From Brevibacterium picturae (GTDB lineage: Bacteria; Actinomycetota; Actinomycetes; Actinomycetales; Brevibacteriaceae): DNA of 64,000 nt. Below the pieces are notes generated by a model. That model was not told the DNA's origin. It saw only the letters and a list, made by a program, of their open reading frames with translations, and did no database searches. This document shows positions 16,839 through 25,938 of this stretch, in pieces (within the stretch, counting starts at the first letter, position 1; every line of letters starts with the position of its first letter). The position numbers and the translations under genes are program-made. The stretch lies in NCBI RefSeq assembly GCF_030453725.1, contig NZ_JAKDJU010000001.1:1-64000 (forward strand). The letters are read 5' to 3'.

Positions 16839-16874
16839 ATGCGACTACCTGTCTGGCCTCGGTCAACGGGAGCC

Positions 16875-17966
16875 TCAGCTCACGAACATGAGGACGATCC
16901 CGGAGAGTACCCCGCCGAGCGCCACGGCACTGCCCATCGCCGAGGTGGTGCGCCACCCGAGTGACTTTCCGACCATGACCATGGACGGAATGCTCAGGGC
17001 CGGGAGCGCAATCAGCAGAGCTCCGGTGATGCCCGCACCCACTCCGACGCCGAGCAGCGCGATGATGATGGGGATCTCCCCACCGGTGGGGATCACCAGG
17101 AGCGTGCCCACAACAGCGGCGATGAGCACAGCGATGGCACCCACCTGAGCTTCGAGCCCGTAGACACCCGACAACCAGGGACTGATGAGCCCGATGACGA
17201 AGACCAGGGCGAGGTGCTCGGGCACGAGGATGAGAGTGAATTTCGACAGCGACCGCAGGTAGCGCACGGGAAGCGCCGACACTGTGATCGCTCCGGAACT
17301 CTGCGCGGGGACCGCCTCGGCGCGGCCCTTGATCCAACGGCCGATGAGCGCGCTGGCCCCGACAGCGATGAGGACGCCCACGACCAGGCGCGTCAGCACG
17401 TACTGCCACGGCAGAACGAGCCCGAGGAAGATCAGAACAGCAGGATTGAGGAGCGGGTTGCCCACCCAGTAGGCCAAGGCGGCACTTCGCATGACGCCGG
17501 AACTGCGCAGACCGGCAGCCACCGGAGCCGCGCAGCAGGTGCACATCATGGATGGCAGCGACAATGTCGCACCGACGAGCGACTGGCCGGTATGGGTCCG
17601 CCGATTCATCACTCGCAGCAGCCAGTCGCGCGGCACCAGCGCATCGATGGCGGCAGCCACCACCAGCGCCACGAGCAGCGCCTTCCACACAGCGGTGAAG
17701 TACACGAGGGTGAAGTCCCACGCCCCGGCAAGGGAGAACGTCTCCCCCGCAGCTTCGAAGAGCGGACTGCCGTCCCAGACGGAGGTCTGGCTCAGCGTCC
17801 AGGCTTTGCCCCAATAGGGCATCCACTTCGACCAGCTCAGCCCCACCACGAGGAACAGCAGGAGGACGCCCAATCCGATCCAATCGACCGGAGTCAGCCG
17901 TCGCCGAACGCCCGACCGATGTTCGGTCTGAGCCTCAATCGGCTGAGGCTGCACCGTATCCGACAT
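16875..17966 (-). CDS. Predicted permease, DUF318/YraQ-ArsP family
   Basis: The 363-aa polytopic protein has about ten helices in two related halves. The first half has LPSMMCTCCAAPVAAGLRSSG followed by AYWVGNPLLNPAV; the second has GGEIPIIIALLGVGVGAGITGALLI. These are the paired motifs of the PF03773 permease family. Members such as ArsP export trivalent organoarsenicals through Cys thiols; the CTCC here makes a thiophilic substrate plausible but unproven. It begins two bases after the polyprenyl synthase stop, so it is the last gene of the menG operon, an unexpected location. No ars genes are nearby. Confidence 0.8.
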   Translation of the reverse strand: MSDTVQPQPIEAQTEHRSGVRRRLTPVDWIGLGVLLLFLVVGLSWSKWMPYWGKAWTLSQTSVWDGSPLFEAAGETFSLAGAWDFTLVYFTAVWKALLVALVVAAAIDALVPRDWLLRVMNRRTHTGQSLVGATLSLPSMMCTCCAAPVAAGLRSSGVMRSAALAYWVGNPLLNPAVLIFLGLVLPWQYVLTRLVVGVLIAVGASALIGRWIKGRAEAVPAQSSGAITVSALPVRYLRSLSKFTLILVPEHLALVFVIGLISPWLSGVYGLEAQVGAIAVLIAAVVGTLLVIPTGGEIPIIIALLGVGVGAGITGALLIALPALSIPSMVMVGKSLGWRTTSAMGSAVALGGVLSGIVLMFVS

Positions 17967-17968
17967 GG

Positions 17969-18994
17969 TCAGGCGCTGCGCGAGACCACGGAATCGGCGA
18001 ATGAGAACAGCGACTCCTTGACGAGTCCTTCGGGCAGCGGTGCAAGAGCAGCTTTCGCATCGTCGGCCCAGCGAACCGCCTCGGCGCGGGCTCGAGACGT
18101 CACCGGGTGGGCAGCCAACGCTGCGCGAGCGGTCTCGAGTGCTTCGTCAGAGCTCAGATCACCATCCAGCAGTTCGACCACCTCGACGGCGGCGACGTCA
18201 CCGTCGGTTGCGGCGGCGCGGGCGTAGAGCACCGGCAGGGTGGGGACGCGTTCGCGCAGATCGGTCCCGGGGGTCTTGCCCGACACCGACGAGGAAGCCG
18301 TCAGGTCGATGATGTCATCAGCGAGCTGGAAGGCGATGCCGACGCGTTCGCCGAAGACCCGCACGGGCTCGGCCAAGGCCTGATCCGCACCTGAGAACAT
18401 GACCCCGAACTGTGCCGAGGTGGCGATGAGGGATCCCGTCTTGTCCGCGAGTACGTGGATGTAGTGGTCGATCGCGTCCGCGTCCTCCGGTGGCCCCGCG
18501 AACTCGTTGAGCTGGCCGAGGACGAGACGCTCGAAGGTCTCGGACTGGACCGCGACGGCCTCGGGCCCGAGCTTTGCGGTGACCCCTGAAGCCTTCGAGA
18601 ACAGAAGGTCACCGGTGAGGATGGCCACGGAATTGCCCCACACCTCGTGTGCGGCCGGGGCACCTCGGCGAACCGGGGCATCGTCCATCACATCGTCGTG
18701 ATAGAGGGAGGCCAGGTGGATGAGCTCCACGGCGACGGCCGCGTCGATGATCTCATCACGATCAGCCTCGCCGAGGCGGGCTGTGAGCAGCAGCAGATTG
18801 GGACGGGCACGTTTTCCACCGGCTGCGAGGAGATGCTTGGACGTGGTGTCCGGCAGTTTCCGTGTCTGCTCGGTCACGTCATAGAGCCTGCGCTCGACGG
18901 ATTCCAACTGAGTGGAGATATCCGCCGCAAGCTGGGCGTCGGCACCGATAAAAGTCGCCGGAGAGGCTAGGTGGCTCATGTCCTCGTCATTCAT
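17969..18994 (-). CDS. Long-chain polyprenyl diphosphate synthase
   Basis: The 341-aa protein has both Asp-rich motifs of trans-prenyltransferases, DDVMD (100-104) and DDIID (226-230), plus GKRARP (60-65) and GDLLFSKA. It extends a prenyl diphosphate with IPP, and in this operon it should supply the menaquinone side chain, probably octa- or nonaprenyl. The chain length is an inference, as the residues before the first DDxxD (SLYH) do not fix it. Translation may start at the ATG at 18979 (MSHLASP). It lies between menJ and the DUF318 permease on the same strand. Confidence 0.9.
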   Translation of the reverse strand: MNDEDMSHLASPATFIGADAQLAADISTQLESVERRLYDVTEQTRKLPDTTSKHLLAAGGKRARPNLLLLTARLGEADRDEIIDAAVAVELIHLASLYHDDVMDDAPVRRGAPAAHEVWGNSVAILTGDLLFSKASGVTAKLGPEAVAVQSETFERLVLGQLNEFAGPPEDADAIDHYIHVLADKTGSLIATSAQFGVMFSGADQALAEPVRVFGERVGIAFQLADDIIDLTASSSVSGKTPGTDLRERVPTLPVLYARAAATDGDVAAVEVVELLDGDLSSDEALETARAALAAHPVTSRARAEAVRWADDAKAALAPLPEGLVKESLFSFADSVVSRSA

Positions 18995-19023
18995 CGTAGT
19001 CAGTGTTGTAGTCGCTGGTGAGC

Positions 19024-20325
19024 TCAGGCATTGCTGGTAGCCGGCACGATTCGAGTGAGAGCTGAAATCACCCGGTCGATGAGATCGGCCTCAGAGACCT
19101 TCGAGTCGCGGTAGAGATTCGCCAACAACTTCACGACGAATTCCATCACAACGTCAACACCCATACCGTACTTGATTCCGAACTGCATGAGTGCAGGGTG
19201 GCCGATAATGGCTGAGAAAACGCGACCCAGGGTGAAGTAGCCGCCCAGGGAATCACCCACCAGCGCGGGATACTCCTGCAGTTTCTCCCGCATCACGCGC
19301 TGCGGGTAACGGGAATAGGTGGAGATCACCTCGGCGGCCAGACGAGCGGACTCAAGAGCATAGTCGATGCCCTCCCCATTGAAAGGGTTGACCATCCCAC
19401 CCGAATCGCCGACGAGCAGGAGCCCCTTGTGGAAATGCGGGGTCCGGTTGAAGGCCATCGGCAGTGCCGCAGATTTGATCGGGCCCAGTGAGGTGGACTC
19501 GTCGATGCCCCATTCGTGTCCCATATCCGCAATCCAGTCGCCCATCATGGCGCGGAAGTCGACGGATCCGAACTGGGGGGAGGAGTCCAGCAGGCCGGCA
19601 CCGATGTTGATCGTGCCGTCGCCCAGTGGGAAGAGCCAGCCGTACCCGGGCAGCACCTCGGACTCGCCCGCCGCATTGCTCGAGCGCATCTCGACCCAGC
19701 TCTCGATGTAGTCATCGGCATGCCTCGGCGAGGAATGATAGGCGCGCACGGCCACACCCATGGGGCGATCGTCGCGCTTCTCCAATCCCATGGCCACAGC
19801 CAGGCGTGAGGAGACGCCGTCGGCTGCAATGACGATCGGAGCCGTGAAATGGGCCGCGGGTCCGACCCTGCGACCGCGATGGTCGGTTCCGGAGGCGTGG
19901 ACACCTTGGATCCAGCCGTCGTCCCCGACGTCCGGGGACATGGCCTTGACCTGCTCGAACAGCCTGGCACCGCTGCGCTGGGCGTGGCGGGCGAAGGCCT
20001 CGTCCATCGTCATCCGCGGCTTCGTCAGCCCATAGTTCGGCGTGCCGTCGATGTCGGGCCAGTCGAGTTCCAAGCGGTGTCCGCCGCCGATGAGACGCAG
20101 TCCTCTGTTCCTGTGCCACCCCTCGGATTCGGGAGTGTCCATGCCCAAGAAGCCGACCTCTTTGACCGCGCGGGGAGTCAGGGCATCGCCGCAGATCTTG
20201 TCCCGGGGGAACCCGGACTTCTCCAGGATGATGACCTCGTGGCCGGCCTGCGCGAGGTAGGCACCGATGGCCGATCCGGCAGGCCCCGCCCCGACGACGA
20301 TGACCTCGGCGTCGAAGTTATTCAC
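19024..20325 (-). CDS. menJ: Geranylgeranyl-reductase-family flavoprotein, likely menaquinone reductase MenJ
   Basis: The 433-aa FAD enzyme has the dinucleotide motif GAGPAG (12-17), the family's [16 protein letters not shown], and a C-terminal FAD site [20 protein letters not shown]. In Mycobacterium, MenJ (Rv0561c) saturates one isoprene unit of menaquinone-9. The same position between menG and a prenyl synthase supports that role here. It overlaps menG by four bases. The natural product would be a dihydromenaquinone, MK-n(H2). Confidence 0.88.
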   Translation of the reverse strand: MNNFDAEVIVVGAGPAGSAIGAYLAQAGHEVIILEKSGFPRDKICGDALTPRAVKEVGFLGMDTPESEGWHRNRGLRLIGGGHRLELDWPDIDGTPNYGLTKPRMTMDEAFARHAQRSGARLFEQVKAMSPDVGDDGWIQGVHASGTDHRGRRVGPAAHFTAPIVIAADGVSSRLAVAMGLEKRDDRPMGVAVRAYHSSPRHADDYIESWVEMRSSNAAGESEVLPGYGWLFPLGDGTINIGAGLLDSSPQFGSVDFRAMMGDWIADMGHEWGIDESTSLGPIKSAALPMAFNRTPHFHKGLLLVGDSGGMVNPFNGEGIDYALESARLAAEVISTYSRYPQRVMREKLQEYPALVGDSLGGYFTLGRVFSAIIGHPALMQFGIKYGMGVDVVMEFVVKLLANLYRDSKVSEADLIDRVISALTRIVPATSNA

Positions 20326-21014
20326 GGCTTGAGAGCGTGATGAACGGCGACGATTCCGCCGGTGAGGTTGCGATGTTTGACCTGGTCGAAGCCGGCGTCG
20401 AGGATCTTGTGGGCGAATTCGTCCTGGTCGGGCCAGGCACGGATCGATTCGGCCAGGTAGACGTAGGCCTCGGGGTTCGAGGACACGACCTTCGCCACGG
20501 CGGGCAGGGCCCGCATCAGGTATTCCTTGTAGACGAGGCTGAAAGGGTCGAAGGTCGGCGTCGAGAACTCGCAGATGATGAGGCGGCCACCGGGTTTGAG
20601 CACGCGCAGCATCTCCGAGAGTGCTGCATCCACGTCGTTGACGTTGCGAATGCCGAAGGAGATGGTGACGACGTCGAAGCTCTCAGCAGAGAACGGCAGA
20701 TCCATCGCATCGGCGTAGATGAAGTCGATCTTGGGGTGCCTGCGACGGCCCTCGGCGAGCATGCCCTGTGAGATGTCACCCGCGACCACCTCGGCGCCGT
20801 GATGCGTGAACGTCATCGATGACGTTCCCGTTCCGGCCGCGAGATCGAGGACGCGTTCGCCGGGCCCGGCAGCCACCGAGTACGCAACCGTCCGGCGCCA
20901 GGTACGCGCCAAACCGAAGGTGAGCACATCGTTGGTGAGGTCGTAGCGGGAGGCGACATCATCGAACATCGACGCGACATCGTCGGGCTGCTTGTCCAGC
21001 TGAGCACGGTTCAT
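20322..21014 (-). CDS. menG: Demethylmenaquinone methyltransferase
   Basis: The 230-aa UbiE/MenG protein is the last pathway enzyme, methylating demethylmenaquinone with SAM. The SAM-binding motif is DLAAGTGT (57-64). It also has GDISQGML, the UbiE signature [15 protein letters not shown] and [15 protein letters not shown]. It is the first gene of the menG-menJ-polyprenyl synthase-permease operon, and is divergent from menF with about 150 bases between them. Confidence 0.95.
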   Translation of the reverse strand: MNRAQLDKQPDDVASMFDDVASRYDLTNDVLTFGLARTWRRTVAYSVAAGPGERVLDLAAGTGTSSMTFTHHGAEVVAGDISQGMLAEGRRRHPKIDFIYADAMDLPFSAESFDVVTISFGIRNVNDVDAALSEMLRVLKPGGRLIICEFSTPTFDPFSLVYKEYLMRALPAVAKVVSSNPEAYVYLAESIRAWPDQDEFAHKILDAGFDQVKHRNLTGGIVAVHHALKP

Positions 21015-21162
21015 GGCTCCATTCTCTCAACACCTGCACCCGGGGGGCGAATCCGCGAACTCGTTTCCGCGCTCGGCGTGGTGTGGAACTGGCCACAGTC
21101 AGCGCTCGGCGGTGCACTCCGGCGCGTCGGCGGCCCTGATTTCTCGACTAGAATGGGCCGAA

Positions 21163-22527
21163 ATGACTACCACCTTCAGCACCTCCGATATCCGCACCGC
21201 ACCCCCGCTACTGCACGTGCGCTCTCGCTTCGTCGACGACGTCGAACCGGGGCCGGGATTCCCCTTCGAATCCGGGCTGCCCACGACCGTCGAACAGACG
21301 CTGGAGCTCCTGCCCACCTCGGCGTTCTCCTGCTGGGTCCGCGACACCTCGGGCCTCATCGGCTTCGGCCGCACCCTGCGCATCAGGGCGCGCGGGCGCA
21401 GCCGATTCACCGAACTATCGGACGCGTGGAAGGCCATCACGGCAGCTGCGACCATCGAGGACGAGGTCGACCTGCTCGGCTCGGGGCTGATGTGCTTTTC
21501 CACCGTCGCATACTCGGGTGAATCCGAGATCGATTCCCTCATCCACGTCCCCGAATTCGTGCTCGGTCGCCGAGGCGGTCGCGTCTGGATGACATCCATC
21601 ATCGCCGAGGGCGCCGCCCCCACCCCTCCCGTGCTCAAGGCCGAACCCCTGCGCCGTGTCACCTCGGCGACGTCCTCGCCCGGTGACCTCGACAGCGCTT
21701 CGTGGGCAAACCTGGTCGACAAGGTCTCGCACATGCTCACTCCCGTCGGAGATTCCGCCGAGGTCGACGCCTTCGCCGACGATTCCACGTTGCGCAAGAT
21801 CGTGTTGGCCCGCGATGAGCTGGTCACCACGGACGATGACATCGACGTGCGATCCGTGCTGGGTGCGCTCAACCGCAGCTACCCCAGCTGCTGGACCTTC
21901 GACGTCGCCGGCCTCATCGGGTCCACGCCGGAACTGCTCATCGGCGTCGAGAACAACCGCGTGTCTTCTCGCGTGCTCGCGGGCACGTATCGGGTGGAGA
22001 GCGACCCGACCACGGAGCTGCCGGCGGCCCGGAAGCTGCTGAGCGCGCACAAGGACAGCACCGAACATGCCTTCGCAATCGCCTCGCTGCAGCGCAGCCT
22101 CAGCTCTGTCGCCGATGATGTGAGCGTCGATGAGCGGCCACACCTGCTGCCCTTGGCCAATGTCATCCACTCGGCATCGGACGCCGCGGCCCACCTGCCG
22201 GCAGACTCGTGCCTCAACGCCCTCGACATCGCGGCGGCCGTGCACCCGACCGCGGCTGTCGGCGGATACCCGCAGGCCAGCGCGGTCGCTCACGTGGATG
22301 AGCTGGAACCGCTCGACCGCGGACGGTATTCGGGCCCGGTCGGCTGGATGGACGATCGCGGCAACGGACAGTTCGGCATCGCCCTGCGCTGTGGACAGCT
22401 CGAGGACCGCAATCGGATCCGCCTGTTCGCCGGAGCGGGCATCATGCCCGATTCGGACCCCCTCGCCGAGGTGGCCGAAACCGAAGCCAAATTCTCTCCG
22501 ATGCGCCGAGCACTGGGGTTGGAATAG
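21163..22527 (+). CDS. menF: Isochorismate synthase
   Basis: The 454-aa enzyme converts chorismate to isochorismate, the entry step to menaquinone. The C-terminal chorismate-binding domain shows KIVLARDELV, GSTPELLI, HPTAAVGGYP, YSGPVGWMD and LFAGAGIMPDSDPLAEVAETEAKF-like segments. ATG 21163 is chosen because a TAGAAT -10 box (21149-21154) ends eight bases before it; a longer open frame upstream has no support. The stop codon lies inside the first unit of a 19-base tandem repeat. It is upstream of, and co-directional with, the DUF222-HNH gene. Confidence 0.93.
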   Translation: MTTTFSTSDIRTAPPLLHVRSRFVDDVEPGPGFPFESGLPTTVEQTLELLPTSAFSCWVRDTSGLIGFGRTLRIRARGRSRFTELSDAWKAITAAATIEDEVDLLGSGLMCFSTVAYSGESEIDSLIHVPEFVLGRRGGRVWMTSIIAEGAAPTPPVLKAEPLRRVTSATSSPGDLDSASWANLVDKVSHMLTPVGDSAEVDAFADDSTLRKIVLARDELVTTDDDIDVRSVLGALNRSYPSCWTFDVAGLIGSTPELLIGVENNRVSSRVLAGTYRVESDPTTELPAARKLLSAHKDSTEHAFAIASLQRSLSSVADDVSVDERPHLLPLANVIHSASDAAAHLPADSCLNALDIAAAVHPTAAVGGYPQASAVAHVDELEPLDRGRYSGPVGWMDDRGNGQFGIALRCGQLEDRNRIRLFAGAGIMPDSDPLAEVAETEAKFSPMRRALGLE

Positions 22528-22563
22528 GGCACTGGGGTTGGAATAGGGCACTGGGGTTGGAAT
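22510..22563. repeat. 19-bp tandem repeat at the end of menF
   Basis: The unit GCACTGGGGTTGGAATAGG occurs at 22510-22528 and 22529-22547, then again for 16 bases at 22548-22563. Copies are identical over the shared length. The first unit supplies the last codons and the TAG stop of menF. Confidence 0.95.
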
Positions 22564-22664
22564 GAGAGGCTGACGACCTCGCGGCCTTCCAAGCTTGACA
22601 CGGTGTCAAGGTATGTCGATCTCGTGTCAGTGGCTGTGTCAGTGTCTCCACATAGTCTGGTCAC

Positions 22665-24134
22665 ATGTTCACGCACCCCGCGGATGACCCGGACCACCCC
22701 GATTATCGGGGCCCTGGTTCGTGGGCCCGGCTCCCGGGCATCACCACCGAGATCGATCGGTGGTGCCGGATTCTGCGTGACCTCGAACCGGCGGACAATG
22801 CTTGGGAGGCGCAGACCCGCATTCGCTCGCTCGAAGAGCTCGCAGCGGCCGCCGCAGCTGCTCAGGCGCGTGAGGCTGTAGCCTTCCATACGCATCGCCA
22901 GCGCGAAGACGCCGCCAATGACGTGCCCACGCGCGAACAGGGAAAGTACGCCGGCAATGAGATCGCGCTGGCCAAGAGAGTCTCACCTTCGACGGGTCGC
23001 AAGTTTCTGTCGACTTCCAAGGCAGTGGTCAACGATCTTCCTCGCACCTATGCGGCCCTGGCCACCGGTTCTATTTCCGAAGCCAAGGCTCGCATCATCG
23101 CCGATGAGACGGCATGGCTCACGTCCGAAGAGCGTCTCTTCGTCGATGAAGAGCTCAAGGACCGTGCCTCTGTGGCCGGTAATCGCCGGCTGCGGAACGA
23201 GGCCCGCTCTCTGGCGGCAAATGTGTCCTCTGACAATGCGCATGAGAGGGCCGAAGCGGCGAGCACGGGCCGACATGTGTCCTTGCAGGCGCTCAACAAT
23301 GGCATGGCTCAGCTCAGTGCCACCCTGCCTCTGCAGCAGGCCGTCGCCGCCTATGAGAATCTGGAGGCCGATGCCGCCGAGCGCAAGATGGAAGGCCTGG
23401 ACTTCGGCCGCACCCGCAATCAGCTGATGGCCGATGTATTGGTGGAACGACTCACTGGGCAGGGCTCTGCCGATGATGTCCCCACCGAAATCCACGTCGT
23501 CATGGAAGCTGAGAGCCTCTTCTCAGACGGGCAGGTGCCGGCATGGATTCCGAGCTATGGACCATTGCCCGCGAAAACAGCACGCAACTTCCTCGCCGCG
23601 AACCAGGCACGAACCTTCATCCGCCGTATGTTCACATCACCGGATACCGGGCAGCTGGTCGGCATGGATTCTCGACGGCGGACCTTCGGCGGCTTGCTGC
23701 GTCGCATGGTCGTCTTCCGCGACGATGTGTGTCGTACGCCGTGGTGTGACGCCCCGATCAGGCACGCCGATCATGTGACTCCGGTTGCCGAGGGCGGCGA
23801 GACGGAGTGGTCAAACGCATCGGGTCTGTGTGCGGCCTGCAACTATGCCAAGGAGCACCCCGGGTGGCGGCACGAGGCTACGGCCGAAGACCTCACCGTC
23901 TCAACCCCGACGGGAGAAGAGTATGAAACAGTCACTCCCCCGTTCGTCACCAAGTTCGGGGACGCCAAGTTCGGGGACGCCAAGCGAGGTCATTCCAGGC
24001 GGCGAAAACCCGGCGATGACGCTGGTGACGACGAGCCACCGGCCGGTGAGACAGCAGACGATATCGTCGACTTCCCGCATCGGAGTCCTGCGGAGGAGCT
24101 TTTCGAGGACCTGATCCTCAGAGATACCGGGTGA
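22665..24134 (+). CDS. DUF222 / HNH endonuclease-domain protein
   Basis: The 489-aa product has an N-terminal helical DUF222 domain, the 13E12-repeat type common in many copies in actinobacteria. A C-terminal HNH motif follows: VCRTPWCDAPIRHADHVTPV, then SNASGLCAACNYAKEHPGW, with paired Cys residues that probably bind zinc. Nuclease activity has been proposed for the family but its biology is unknown. The tail contains a 15-base in-frame duplication encoding FGDAK twice (23955-23984). A TAGTCT -10 (22653-22658) lies six bases before ATG. It interrupts the menaquinone genes between menF and menD. Confidence 0.88.
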   Translation: MFTHPADDPDHPDYRGPGSWARLPGITTEIDRWCRILRDLEPADNAWEAQTRIRSLEELAAAAAAAQAREAVAFHTHRQREDAANDVPTREQGKYAGNEIALAKRVSPSTGRKFLSTSKAVVNDLPRTYAALATGSISEAKARIIADETAWLTSEERLFVDEELKDRASVAGNRRLRNEARSLAANVSSDNAHERAEAASTGRHVSLQALNNGMAQLSATLPLQQAVAAYENLEADAAERKMEGLDFGRTRNQLMADVLVERLTGQGSADDVPTEIHVVMEAESLFSDGQVPAWIPSYGPLPAKTARNFLAANQARTFIRRMFTSPDTGQLVGMDSRRRTFGGLLRRMVVFRDDVCRTPWCDAPIRHADHVTPVAEGGETEWSNASGLCAACNYAKEHPGWRHEATAEDLTVSTPTGEEYETVTPPFVTKFGDAKFGDAKRGHSRRRKPGDDAGDDEPPAGETADDIVDFPHRSPAEELFEDLILRDTG

Positions 24135-24181
24135 CGAATCTCTGCGTCCACCGTGGCGCCGGGCTTACCCGAGCGTCGTGC

Positions 24182-25897
24182 TCACGCAAGATCAACTTCG
24201 ATGATCTTCCGATGTGCGCCCTGGCGATCGCCCCGGTCCTTCTCGAACTCTGCGATAAAATCATCCAACTCGCTCACTTCTGCGTACCCCCACCCGTACG
24301 CGTTGGCGAGATCCCTGAAATCTCGACCGTGGGGAACAGTGAAGTATCTTTCGAGGTACGGGGCCACGTGATCCTGTGAGTGTTCGAGGCCCGAGAAGAT
24401 CGCGCCCCCGTCGTCGTTGAGAGCGACGATGAGCACCTCCCCTTGTTCTTCTGCACTGGGGTTCAGCAGACCGCCCACATCGTGGAGCATTGCGACATCA
24501 CCGATGACCAGCACAACCTGCTCGCCGAGAGCGAGTGAGATGCCAGTGGCAGTCGAGATGAGACCATCGATGCCGGCGAGCCCGCGAGAGGCATGGATGC
24601 GCGCCCGAATGTCGTTGGCTTCGCTGAGATAGCGGATCGCGTTCGAACTGGCAGCGAAGAGATTGATCGCACTGTCGGCCAAATATTCGGTGATCGCTCG
24701 CGCAAGTGCCTGCTTGGCCAGGGGCTGCGTCGCGGTCAACGTCCGACGGTCACGCCGCGAGTCGGCAACGACAGCTTCACCCGCCCCCACCCACTCATCG
24801 CACCAGGCCATAGCATCAGCCATCTCCCCACCTTCATCGGCAGACGCAGAGAGCGCGACTGCATCGACATCATCAGGCAGGCGTTGAATCAATATCTCCG
24901 GGTCCGCAAGAAGTGCCGCAACAGGTCTGGTCAGAGTCGGCTTTCCGTGCACAATCACAGAGCGGATCGCCGTGCGCAGATTTTCACAATCGGCAAGCAC
25001 ACGAGCATGTGCGGGAACAAGAATGTGCGAGGCCCGCAGTTCGAACGCCAGCGGGCTCGATGGTTCGGCCAAGACCGGAGTGGCGTACTCCTCGGCCAAC
25101 GCGGACAGCGAATCGGCCGAGTGGCCACCAGCGTCTCCGGCAACGATGACCGTGCCCGGAAGAATGCGGACCGAGGCGGTTCGCTCAGCGGCAGGCGCGC
25201 TGCCCGTCATACTCGCGGACTTCGCCGCCAGCGTCCGAACGTGAGTCTTCCAATGGGCAAGCTCGTCGACCGTGGGCACGAGCGGCACATCGAATTGGAC
25301 GTTGAACTGGACGGGCCCGGATTCGCGCCCGAGGCCATGCCTGTCATGACCTGCACCCAACGACCGGGCAGCTGCCTCGGCGATCAGGTCCTCTGCATCG
25401 GCACTTCCGGCGGGCACATCGAAACGGGCACGCACATCACTGAGCACCTGCGACTGATCATCGATCGTCTGGTTCGCACCTGTCCCCCGCAGTCGAGCGG
25501 GCCGATCTGCTGTGATCGCAATGAGCGGAAGATGCCCGTACGAGGCTTCAAGCACCGCAGGATGCAGGTTCGCCACAGCCGAACCGGAGGTCGTCACCAG
25601 CGCAACGGTGCCACACCCGCCAGCACTGGCCCCACCATCGGCAGCATCAGCCCCAGCACTCTGCTTTGCGCGCAGACCCCGTGCCAGTCCCAGTGCCAGG
25701 AACCCGGCATCGCGCTCATCGATGCGCACATGGGTACGGATCACCCCCGCCTCGGCGAGGGGGGCGAGCGCATAGATCAACGGTGCGGACCGGGACCCGG
25801 GCGCGATGACGACCTCGGTGACTCCGGACGACGCCAACCCCTGGGCAATCTGCTGCGCCACTGCGCTCGAATTCAACATCACCTGATATTCAACCAC
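24182..25897 (-). CDS. menD: SEPHCHC synthase MenD
   Basis: The 571-aa thiamin-diphosphate enzyme joins 2-oxoglutarate to isochorismate. N-terminal features are EVVIAPGSRSAPLIYAL and RIDERDAGFLALGLARG (with the family Glu), then TTSGSAVANLHPAV. The C-terminal ThDP/Mg motif is GDVAMLHDVGGLL ... NDDGGAIF. An Ala/Gly-rich insert near residues 78-95 is not typical of the family. The start may be GTG 25897 or ATG 25879. It is divergent from the esterase gene with a short shared promoter region. Confidence 0.94.
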   Translation of the reverse strand: MVEYQVMLNSSAVAQQIAQGLASSGVTEVVIAPGSRSAPLIYALAPLAEAGVIRTHVRIDERDAGFLALGLARGLRAKQSAGADAADGGASAGGCGTVALVTTSGSAVANLHPAVLEASYGHLPLIAITADRPARLRGTGANQTIDDQSQVLSDVRARFDVPAGSADAEDLIAEAAARSLGAGHDRHGLGRESGPVQFNVQFDVPLVPTVDELAHWKTHVRTLAAKSASMTGSAPAAERTASVRILPGTVIVAGDAGGHSADSLSALAEEYATPVLAEPSSPLAFELRASHILVPAHARVLADCENLRTAIRSVIVHGKPTLTRPVAALLADPEILIQRLPDDVDAVALSASADEGGEMADAMAWCDEWVGAGEAVVADSRRDRRTLTATQPLAKQALARAITEYLADSAINLFAASSNAIRYLSEANDIRARIHASRGLAGIDGLISTATGISLALGEQVVLVIGDVAMLHDVGGLLNPSAEEQGEVLIVALNDDGGAIFSGLEHSQDHVAPYLERYFTVPHGRDFRDLANAYGWGYAEVSELDDFIAEFEKDRGDRQGAHRKIIEVDLA

Positions 25898-25938
25898 TAA
25901 CCCACCTGCGGTTCACGTTGACTGTCTACGGTTGACCC

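Noticed and set aside
24593..25900. A 435-codon plus-strand frame opposite menD
   Set aside because: It is a shadow of menD with no domain and no ribosome binding site or -10 box.
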